DNA from: BOG-908 sp965199235
GTDB taxonomy: Bacteria > Pseudomonadota > Alphaproteobacteria > Acetobacterales > Acetobacteraceae
Direction of reading: 5' to 3'
DNA length: 64,000 nt
NCBI GenBank assembly: GCA_965199235.1
Contig: CBDAQU010000001.1
Span: 438,659 to 502,658, forward strand
The notes under the pieces were generated by a model. That model ran no database searches and was not told where the DNA came from. It saw only the letters and a list, made by a program, of their open reading frames with translations. Below, in pieces: positions 50,651 through 58,464 of this stretch; within the stretch, counting starts at the first letter, position 1, and every line of letters starts with the position of its first letter. The position numbers were made by a program, and so were the translations under genes.

Positions 50651-51967
50651 TCAGTGCACCTGCCTGATGACGTCGCCCAGCACGCCGAACAGCTCGTCGA
50701 TCTGCGCACGGCTGATGATCAGCGGCGGAGAGATTGCGAGGATGTCGCCGGTCGCGCGCACCAGCAGGCCCGCCTCGTAGCACGCCACGAACACCTCGTA
50801 GGCACGCGCGCCGGGCGCGCCCGGCCGCGGCGCGAGCTCGATGCCGGCGACCAAGCCCAGGTTGCGGATGTCGACCACGTTGGGCAAGTCGGCCAAGCTG
50901 TGCGCGGCGTCTTCGAAATACGGTGAGAGCTCGGCGGCACGCTCGAACAGCGCCTCGTCGCGATAGGTGTCCAGCGTGGCGACAGAGGCGGCGCAGGCCA
51001 GCACGTGCGAGGAATAGGTGTAGCCATGGAAGAACTCGATTGCGCCAGGAGGCCCCTGCATGAACGCGTCGTGCACCGTGCCGCTGGCAACCACCGCCCC
51101 CATCGGAACCGTCGCGTTGGTGATGCCCTTGGCCAGGCATACCATGTCGGGCACCACGCCGAAGCGGTCGACGGCGAACGGTGATCCCAGCCGGCCGAAC
51201 CCGCTGATCACCTCGTCGAAGATCAGCAGGATGCCGTGTTTGGTGCAGATTTCGCGCAGGCGCTGCAGGTAGCCCACCGGCGGCACGAGCACCCCGGTGG
51301 AACCCGCGAGCGGTTCCACGATCACTGCGGCGACCGTACTCGGATCGTGCAGGGCGACGATGCGCTCCAACTGGTCGGCGAGTTCTGCGCCGTGCAGCGG
51401 CTGGCCGCGGCTGAAGGCGTTGCGCGCCAGGTCGTGGGTGTGCGGCAGGTGGTCGACCCCGCTCAGCATGGTGCCGAAATGCTTGCGGTTGTTGCCGATG
51501 CCGCCGACCGAGATGCCGCCGAAGCCGACGCCGTGATAGCCGCGCTCCCGCCCGATCAGGCGCGTGCGGGCCCCCTCCCCGCGCATGCGATGGTAGGCGA
51601 GCGCCAGTTTCAGCGCGGTATCGACCGCCTCCGACCCGGAGTTCACATAGAAGACGTGGTCCAAGCCGTCCGGCAGCATGGCGGACAGCCGCGCCGCCGC
51701 TTCGAAGGCCAGAGGGTGTCCCATCTGGAAGGCCGGGGAGAAATCCATCGTCGCCGCCTGGCGCTGGATTGCCTCCACGATGCGCGGCCGGCAATGCCCG
51801 GCGTTGACGCACCAGAGGCCGGCCGCCCCGTCCAGTACCAGCCGACCGTCATGGGTGGTGTAGTGCATGTCGCGGGCGCCGACCAGCAGGCGTGGCTTCT
51901 CCTTGAACTGCCGGTTCGCGGTGAACGGCATCCAGAAGGCGTCGAGGCTGTTGACCTGCGCGTCCAT
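50651..51967 (-). CDS. Omega-amino acid:pyruvate aminotransferase-like class III enzyme
   Basis: ATG 51967 has GGAG eight bases upstream; the longer frame to 52057 adds an unlikely leader. The 438-residue enzyme has FWMPFTANRQFKEKPRLL, LDGAAGLWCVNAGH, YVNSGSEAVDTALKLA, RGYHGVGFGG, DEVISGFGRLG and Lys in CLAKGITNATVPMG, the beta-alanine:pyruvate aminotransferase group. It would convert beta-alanine (from polyamine or uracil breakdown) to malonate semialdehyde. It is single and convergent with the LOV gene. Confidence 0.88.
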   Translation of the reverse strand: MDAQVNSLDAFWMPFTANRQFKEKPRLLVGARDMHYTTHDGRLVLDGAAGLWCVNAGHCRPRIVEAIQRQAATMDFSPAFQMGHPLAFEAAARLSAMLPDGLDHVFYVNSGSEAVDTALKLALAYHRMRGEGARTRLIGRERGYHGVGFGGISVGGIGNNRKHFGTMLSGVDHLPHTHDLARNAFSRGQPLHGAELADQLERIVALHDPSTVAAVIVEPLAGSTGVLVPPVGYLQRLREICTKHGILLIFDEVISGFGRLGSPFAVDRFGVVPDMVCLAKGITNATVPMGAVVASGTVHDAFMQGPPGAIEFFHGYTYSSHVLACAASVATLDTYRDEALFERAAELSPYFEDAAHSLADLPNVVDIRNLGLVAGIELAPRPGAPGARAYEVFVACYEAGLLVRATGDILAISPPLIISRAQIDELFGVLGDVIRQVH

Positions 51968-52120
51968 GCGGCAAGCTCCGTTTCGGCATGTGTTGACCAA
52001 AACCAGATAAGACGGCGCGGGTGCGAGCGATAGGGCGGACGGGCGAACGCGCGCCACGCCTGGGCGTTCACAGGATCAGACGGCCGAGCATCCCGCGCCG
52101 CAGCAAGAGAAGGACATGCC

Positions 52121-52447
52121 ATGACGGCCAACCCGCTGGACGACAGCGACGAGACACGGCAGCAGCGGATTCGCGAACGTGCCTACCATTTGTGGGAGGC
52201 TGATGGTCACCCGCAGGGCCGGGAGGACGAGTTCTGGGAGCGCGCCCGTGAGCTGACCGGCATGGAGGAGAGTGCCGGTGCCGCCGAGTTGCCAAACCCA
52301 GCGACAGTGCCCGGGGCGGATCCGGATCGCACACAGCCCGTGGAGGAAGCGGCAATCCAGGAAAACCTGGGCGAGTTCCCCGACCGGTCTGCCGATCAGG
52401 GCGAACGCATCCTTACGCCAGCGCGCGCCAATCGCAGGCGGGCCTGA
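52121..52447 (+). CDS. DUF2934 protein
   Basis: The 108-residue acidic protein has the DUF2934 helix IRERAYHLWEADGHPQGREDEFWERAREL at about residues 17-45. The rest is low-complexity Pro/Glu/Asp. The family is common in alphaproteobacteria as a short protein of unknown role, often near stress genes. It has its own start (ATG 52121) and is convergent with the next lipoprotein gene. Confidence 0.85.
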   Translation: MTANPLDDSDETRQQRIRERAYHLWEADGHPQGREDEFWERARELTGMEESAGAAELPNPATVPGADPDRTQPVEEAAIQENLGEFPDRSADQGERILTPARANRRRA

Positions 52448-52465
52448 CGGACTCGGTCGTCGGGC

Positions 52466-52726
52466 CTATTTCGGCACGACGACCGTTCCCTTCGGCGTGG
52501 GTGTGTGGACGACCGGGGTGGGAAGCTGAACGTTCTTAGGCGGGGCCACGGCCATTTTAGGATCAACGCTCGCCGGCGGATGAACGACGCCGGCGTGGCG
52601 GGCAGTTGGCGCGGCAACTGGCTGGCCCCGGGCGCAGCTGCAGGCTGCAATGAACCCCGCCGGTAACATCCAGCGAAGTGCCGGCAGGAGTGCGGCGTAG
52701 ACCTGGCCGCAGGATCGCCTGGTCAT
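52466..52726 (-). CDS. Small Pro-rich lipoprotein
   Basis: The ATG overlaps the HVA1 stop (ATGA at 52723-52726), giving 86 residues. A hydrophobic segment (YAALLPALRWMLPAGFIAAC) ends in a lipobox-like IAAC. A Pro/Thr/Val-rich tail without globular features follows. The product probably attaches to the membrane as a spacer or is a minor envelope component. The longer frame to 53158 is a shadow of the HVA1 gene. Confidence 0.6.
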   Translation of the reverse strand: MTRRSCGQVYAALLPALRWMLPAGFIAACSCARGQPVAAPTARHAGVVHPPASVDPKMAVAPPKNVQLPTPVVHTPTPKGTVVVPK

Positions 52727-52932
52727 GCCTTCTTCAGCTCGTCGGGCTTGTGCACGGCGTGCTTGCCGGACTTGGCGCTTTTCACCATGACTTCGGGGTT
52801 GTCCTTGGTTGCCTTGGCCGTGTGCCCTTTGACCTTGGTCGTCGACGTCACGATTTTCTCGACAACCCCCTCGGTCTTGCCCTGCGCCGTGCCCCAGCTG
52901 ACCTTCTCTCCCGCTTTCGGTAACTTCGCCAT
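52723..52932 (-). CDS. HVA1/DUF2945 family protein
   Basis: The 69-residue basic protein matches the hypervirulence-associated HVA1 (DUF2945) family: GEKVSWGTAQGKTEGVVEKIVTST, then KVKGHTAKATKDNPEVMVKS and KSGKHAVHKPDEL. The fold resembles a small Tudor/SH3-like barrel. The role in bacteria is not established. It is coupled to the small lipoprotein by a 4-base overlap. Confidence 0.88.
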   Translation of the reverse strand: MAKLPKAGEKVSWGTAQGKTEGVVEKIVTSTTKVKGHTAKATKDNPEVMVKSAKSGKHAVHKPDELKKA

Positions 52933-53103
52933 GTTCCGCCTCCTTGCAGAAGCTCATCGCGGCAGCAGGCCCGCGGTTCGCGGCAGGTTTATCGAATGCG
53001 AACCGATCCGCTGTGATTAACACTTGTGCGGCGCCGCGACGCAGCGCTTGATCTCGTCTCAGCGGCGCGGGATCGGCCAGGGCGCCAGACGGGGCATGAT
53101 GGC

Positions 53104-53241
53104 ATGGGCAAGGGCGACAAGCAGCACGGCAATCGGGAAGCAAAGAAGCCCAAGGCAAACAAGAAGGTGGCGGCGCCGGCCTCTCTGCTGAAACCGGCCG
53201 CCGACCAGCGCAAGCCAGTCGGCAAGGCGCCTGCCAAGTAG
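53104..53241 (+). CDS. Very small basic protein (45 aa)
   Basis: Starting at ATG 53104 gives MGKGDKQHGNREAKKPKANK and a Pro/Ala/Lys-rich tail. The opening MGKGDKQ.GN.EAKKPK is a pattern I recall from many short conserved alphaproteobacterial proteins. It is intrinsically disordered and might bind nucleic acid. The longer upstream start (53026) is not conserved-looking. Confidence 0.7.
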   Translation: MGKGDKQHGNREAKKPKANKKVAAPASLLKPAADQRKPVGKAPAK

Positions 53242-53267
53242 CCGGCCCGCAAGCATTCGTCTGCGCC

Positions 53268-54191
53268 GTGAGCTTCCGTCGGGTACAGCCGGTCGCTGCC
53301 GCATGCGCCGCACTTCTTACCGCGTGCGCGTCTCAGCAGACGGCGCTGGCACCAGGCACCCAAGTGCGCATGATGGCCGAACTACGTGCTGGCAGGCTGG
53401 CTCTGGCATGCGAGGCAGCATGCCGGGAGAGCTGGACCCGTCAGGTTGGGACGATGTCCACCCTTGCGAGGGCGGAACGCTGGTCGGACCTGGCGACCGG
53501 CGTGATGCGGATCGGCTATGGCGGCGACCTGGCCTACTTCTATCTCGGTCAGGCCGCGCAGGGTTTCGGCTACTACCAAGCGTCGATCGCTTACTACTCG
53601 CAAGCCCGCGCATTGGCCGACAGTTCGAACGTGACGATGCAGTGTTCGGGCGTCCGACGTTCCGAGGATCGTTGCCAGGGCATCCGTATATCCGCCGCGG
53701 TCCCAGCACTGATCGAGTCGTCGCGCGACGCTCTCCAGCGTGAGGCGGCAAACACGCCGCAAAGCCCGGCCCGGCCCCGCCATGGCAGGATGCGGTTAGC
53801 CTCCTCCAGAGCCGTCGGTTCGGGAAGCGTCGATCGGGCTAGGGGCGCGGCCTCACAGCAGGTCGCAGGTTTGGCGCAGGCGATCGACACGGCGACGCTG
53901 CAGGTCAACGGGCGAACCATCGCTTTGGCAGGCGTGGTCGGTCGACCTGATTCGTATGCCGCTCAGCTGCAGGCGTTGATCGATGCACACGGCCCCACCG
54001 TCCGCTGCGTTCGGTCCGCCTCGGGCTACGCATGCACCCTGCCGAACGGACTGAACGTTGCGAGAGCGGCGCTGGCAAACGGCATCGCGTCGGTCTCGGC
54101 GGACGCTCCGGACGATTTCCGCGTTGAGGAACGAGCCGCCCGCGCCGCTCATCGCGGGCTGTGGAAAACCGCAGACGGCGCATCCGGGTAG
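53268..54191 (+). CDS. Lipoprotein with degenerate SNase-like domain
   Basis: The 307-residue protein (GTG start) has a signal and lipobox LTAC at Cys20 and a helical repeat region (about 40-130: LARAERWSDLATGVMRIGYGG, YYQASIAYYSQARAL). A C-terminal domain near 195-300 is laid out like staphylococcal nuclease (DTATLQVNGRTIALAGV, SYAAQLQALI, RSASGYACTLPNGLNVARAALANGIA, RVEERAARAAHRGLW). The catalytic Arg in IRLxGI is replaced by Ala, and the metal/Glu positions are not conserved, so nuclease activity is doubtful. It is probably an envelope binding protein (inference). Confidence 0.75.
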   Translation: MSFRRVQPVAAACAALLTACASQQTALAPGTQVRMMAELRAGRLALACEAACRESWTRQVGTMSTLARAERWSDLATGVMRIGYGGDLAYFYLGQAAQGFGYYQASIAYYSQARALADSSNVTMQCSGVRRSEDRCQGIRISAAVPALIESSRDALQREAANTPQSPARPRHGRMRLASSRAVGSGSVDRARGAASQQVAGLAQAIDTATLQVNGRTIALAGVVGRPDSYAAQLQALIDAHGPTVRCVRSASGYACTLPNGLNVARAALANGIASVSADAPDDFRVEERAARAAHRGLWKTADGASG

Positions 54192-54213
54192 CCGTTCGCC
54201 GGCGCAAGCCTTC

Positions 54214-54315
54214 GACCGGCTTCACGCGAGTAGGCGGACCTCAAACCGGTCTAGGCCCTATTTTAGCGAGCAACTTCGTCACTCCGACTATTCCAGTCTG
54301 CTTGACATTGCTCTA
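54214..54315 (+). repeat. Palindromic interspersed element, copy 4 (internally deleted)
   Basis: The copy begins CGACCGGCTTCAC and then jumps to GCGAGTAGGCGGACC: eleven bases (GCAGAGTGTCC in the others) are missing, which removes the left half of the inner hairpin. The right part runs through AAACCGGTCTAGG and CACTCCGACTATTCCAGTC to CTTGACATTG. It lies between the convergent SNase-like and usg genes. Confidence 0.88.
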
Positions 54316-54573
54316 ATGCAGATGGTGCAGATGGTCCGTGTGACGCCACTCACCGGCGCACATCAGGCTGGTCGCTCCGACCCGGACGGAGTGTAGCCGT
54401 CCGTCCAGCTTGCGTGACCAGAAATCCAGGAATTTGTTGAGCACGGGGAAGAGCGGTGCGACGTCCAGATCTTGCCAGACGAAGGTCTGCAAGACGCCCG
54501 GATGATCCGGCATGTGATACAGGATCTCAGCGGTTGTAAGACGATATCCCCTGATCTGGTCTGCAAGGCTCAT
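54313..54573 (-). CDS. usg: Usg family protein
   Basis: From ATG 54573 the product is 86 residues with RGYRLTTAEILYHMPDHPGVLQTFVWQDLDVAPLFPVLNKFLDFWSRKLDG, the Usg signature (GYGLTTAEILYRLPDHP, TFVWQDxDLAPxFPxLxKFLxFW). Usg proteins are small, conserved in alphaproteobacteria and often associated with trp genes; their role is not established. In-frame upstream starts lack this conservation. The 3' end overlaps the end of repeat copy 4. Confidence 0.9.
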   Translation of the reverse strand: MSLADQIRGYRLTTAEILYHMPDHPGVLQTFVWQDLDVAPLFPVLNKFLDFWSRKLDGRLHSVRVGATSLMCAGEWRHTDHLHHLH

Positions 54574-54716
54574 CACACATATCCTCGTATCGTGTTTCGA
54601 CCTTCGCCCAATCTTCCCGCGTTGCCTCTGCTCCGGCTTCTGGCGAGCCTGATGAGGCCCAGCATGACCCGACAGGCAGCATTTGCGCAAAAGAAAAAGA
54701 TAACATTAACAGTCGC

Positions 54717-54743
54717 TTGTCACTCGACAGTCGAGAGTGCTGC
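54717..54743. promoter_or_regulatory. CIRCE element, distal copy
   Basis: TTGTCACTC and GAGTGCTGC flank a 9-base spacer; the consensus TTAGCACTC-N9-GAGTGCTAA is matched at 7 of 9 positions in each arm. CIRCE is the operator of the heat-shock repressor HrcA. It lies just upstream of the groESL promoter. Confidence 0.72.
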
Positions 54744-54749
54744 TCATGG

Positions 54750-54778
54750 TTGACTTGGCCGGCGCACGCCGTTAGATG
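54750..54778 (+). promoter_or_regulatory. Candidate sigma70 promoter for groESL
   Basis: TTGACT (54750-54755) and TAGATG (54773-54778) are separated by 17 bases. The pair sits between two CIRCE operators, the arrangement expected for HrcA control. The -10 is weak; a sigma32-type promoter in this area cannot be excluded. Confidence 0.5.
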
Positions 54779-54779
54779 C

Positions 54780-54806
54780 GCGGCACTCTCGGTAGGAGAG
54801 TGCCAA
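54780..54806. promoter_or_regulatory. CIRCE element, proximal copy
   Basis: Arms GGCACTC (54782-54788) and GAGTGCC (54798-54804) around a 9-base spacer. The right arm GAGTGCCAA matches 8 of 9 consensus positions. It lies directly downstream of the -10 box, 47 bases before groES, so HrcA would block initiation. Confidence 0.85.
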
Positions 54807-54852
54807 AGCCGGCCGAAACTCGGCCGGCGCAACGCGATCAGGAGCGATCCGA

Positions 54853-55170
54853 ATGGCGACGTTTCGTCCATTGCACGACCGGGTCGTGGTCCGCCGTATG
54901 ACGGCGGAAGAGAAAACGGCAGGCGGCATCATCATTCCGGACACCGCACGCGAGAAGCCGCAGGAGGGAGAGGTCGTGGCTGTTGGCGTCGGCGACCGCA
55001 ACGAGCAGGGCCAGATCGTCGCACTCGACGTAAAGGCCGGCGACCGTGTGCTGTTCGGCAAGTGGTCCGGCACCGAGGCGAAGCTTGATGGCGAGGAGCT
55101 GCTGATCATGCAGGAGAGCGACATCATGGGGGTCGTCGAGAGCACCCAGGCGGCTGCGAAGGCCGCGTAG
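54853..55170 (+). CDS. groS: GroES co-chaperonin
   Basis: The 105-residue protein has RPLHDRVVVRRMTAEEKTAGGI and IIPDTAREKPQEGEVVAVG, then VLFGKWSGTEAKLDGEELLIMQESDIMGVVE, the complete GroES fold with its mobile loop. It caps GroEL for protein folding. The upstream region has two CIRCE sites and a promoter; GroEL follows after 46 bases, so they form one operon. Confidence 0.98.
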   Translation: MATFRPLHDRVVVRRMTAEEKTAGGIIIPDTAREKPQEGEVVAVGVGDRNEQGQIVALDVKAGDRVLFGKWSGTEAKLDGEELLIMQESDIMGVVESTQAAAKAA

Positions 55171-55216
55171 ACCCGTTCGGCAAGACGGATTAGGCGTGCA
55201 ATTCCGGAGTTAGACC

Positions 55217-56863
<1,647 letters not shown>

Positions 56864-56877
56864 GCCCCACGCTATCC

Positions 56878-56910
56878 GGAGGAAGGTGGGTGAATCCCGC
56901 CTCCTTCTTT
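56878..56910 (+). terminator. Rho-independent terminator after groEL
   Basis: A GGAGGAAGGTGGG arm pairs with CCCGCCTCCTTC across a TGAAT loop with one bulge, and is followed by TTTC. It comes 15 bases after the groEL stop. Confidence 0.6.
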
Positions 56911-57061
56911 CAGCCAGTCTCAGGCCTGTCGTCTATGAACCCAAACTTTCTTGTTGGCGGTTCGGTTCGCCGACTGACGAACCGAACGCTTTAAGGTCTG
57001 TTTGAAACTTGGTCGGCATCGCCTTGCCCGTTTGCCAGAGTGGCGTCGGCCGAATGGCAGT

Positions 57062-57616
57062 TTATTGCAAAGCACCACCGGTGCGGGTCACGGTTTTCAC
57101 CTGGGTTGCGCCAGCGGCCTGCATGGCCATCGTTGCCTTCATCACCGCGTCCGGGTCGTTGGCCGACACTGACAGTACCAGCTGACCCGCAGCCGCCGCC
57201 TTGTCACGTTCCCGGCTCTGCGAAGCGTCCATCGCGGTATACGCGGCTGATACGGCGCCGCCAGCAGCAACGCCCAAGCCTGCCGCTGCTGCGGCCGCCA
57301 CCAGGGCCGCGCCGCCAGTTGCAATCGTCACTCCTGCCCCGATCATGCCGGCTGCGGTGGCTGCCATGCTGCTCTGTAACGTCCGTGATTGGCGCGCATC
57401 GTCCTCGGTGTCGGGATTCTGCGCCCCTGCTGACGGCGTCGCGTCCGCTGCGTGGGGTGATGCATCCGGCAGGCTGATGGCGGCGCGGTCGAAACCGCTT
57501 CTGGTCAATCGGCCCACTGCGTCCTGCAAGGCGGCATCGCTTGGGAATATGCCCTGCACCTCCTGGATCGACTCGTTCAGTGTGGGGCTGCTCAGATTTG
57601 TCTGATCGCTAGGCAT
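57062..57616 (-). CDS. Gly-zipper hydrophobic-core protein
   Basis: The 184-residue protein has a soluble start (IQEVQGIFPSDAALQDAVGRLTRSGFDRAAISLP), typical of ferredoxin-like general stress proteins. A central Ala/Gly-rich hydrophobic segment (about 85-125: MAATAAGMIGAGVTIATGGAALVAA) looks like a Gly-zipper membrane hairpin. A last domain follows (LSVSANDPDAVMKATMAMQAAGATQVKTV). It probably associates with the membrane under stress. It is convergent with groEL. Confidence 0.7.
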   Translation of the reverse strand: MPSDQTNLSSPTLNESIQEVQGIFPSDAALQDAVGRLTRSGFDRAAISLPDASPHAADATPSAGAQNPDTEDDARQSRTLQSSMAATAAGMIGAGVTIATGGAALVAAAAAAGLGVAAGGAVSAAYTAMDASQSRERDKAAAAGQLVLSVSANDPDAVMKATMAMQAAGATQVKTVTRTGGALQ

Positions 57617-57700
57617 GGCTCTGATCCTGTTGTTGACGCAGAACGGGTATCACGAACTGGTGTTCCGCCAGGGAGGCAATCGACTGGCCTTGAGAGCGGG

Positions 57701-58138
57701 TCAGGCGAGCGTTCGTTCGATCCTGCGATAGCGGGCGCGGGTGGCACGTTCGATGGCGGACACGACGAGCGTGTCCAGCTTCAGTTCGCTGCCGATGAAC
57801 TCCAGCATCTGCAGGATAGCCTGCCCGTGCACCTGGTCCGCCGCCACGACGTCGCAGGCCAGAGTATAGGCCGTTTCACGAAGCCGCGGCTCCAAGGCGT
57901 CTCGGATCAGGCGGCCGGCATGCGCCAGCCCGTCATCCTCCCGCAACAAGCCGATCGTGGCATCGATCGCGCGCTGAAGTTGTTCGTCAGAAAACCCCTC
58001 GAACGCGGGAAGGGTTTGCACCAGGGTTGCCATGACGCCGATCTCGCGGTCCGTAATGCCGCGCGTCTCGGCAGCGGCAACAAGGACCATGGTGCAAACC
58101 AGGGCTTCCTGCGGATCAAGATCCGTGCGGGCGAGCAT
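57701..58138 (-). CDS. TerB-like tellurite resistance family protein
   Basis: The 145-residue all-helical protein matches the TerB/DjlA-type family: LDPQEALVCTMVLVAAAETRGITDREIGVMATLVQTLP and LRETAYTLACDVVAADQ are the hallmark segments with acidic metal-binding residues. Such proteins occur in phage-defence and stress loci; a direct role in tellurite resistance is not implied. It lies 84 bases downstream of the Gly-zipper gene start on the same strand. Confidence 0.85.
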   Translation of the reverse strand: MLARTDLDPQEALVCTMVLVAAAETRGITDREIGVMATLVQTLPAFEGFSDEQLQRAIDATIGLLREDDGLAHAGRLIRDALEPRLRETAYTLACDVVAADQVHGQAILQMLEFIGSELKLDTLVVSAIERATRARYRRIERTLA

Positions 58139-58215
58139 GAGTGGTCCTTTGTCAGTGCAGTTGCTACGCGCGGACCCTGCCCCGGGGTGCGGCGGAGATC
58201 AAGCCACGCATCCTT

Positions 58216-58326
58216 AGTGCAATGTCGCGCAGCCTGGAATAGTCGGAGTGACGAATTGCTCGCCAAAGCAAGGCCTAAACCGGTTCACGTTCGCCTACTC
58301 GCGGACACTCTGCGTGAAAGCGGTCC
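58216..58326 (-). repeat. Palindromic interspersed element, copy 5 (inverted)
   Basis: Read on the minus strand it has TTTCACGCAGAGTGTCCGCGAG, AGGCGAACGTGAACCGG (one arm mutated, so the inner hairpin is weaker) and the end CTGCGCGACATTGC. It lies in the 58139-58464 gap, between the TerB gene and the flhA stop. This copy is not between convergent genes. The remaining part of the gap shows no gene. Confidence 0.88.
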
Positions 58327-58464
58327 AGTGTCTTGAAAACTCGCTAGTCCGAGCCGGCTGCCATTTGTTTTCGAGCACCGAAGCGGAGCGGCCTTGGTGC
58401 CGTGATCATCAAAGCATGGAAAACGGGCGTCAGACGGCCGGAACGGCAGGTTTGGATGACACTC

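Noticed and set aside
52466..53158. A 230-codon minus frame covering HVA1 and the small lipoprotein
   Set aside because: Its first part is a shadow of HVA1, which has its own family motifs; only the last 86 codons are credible.
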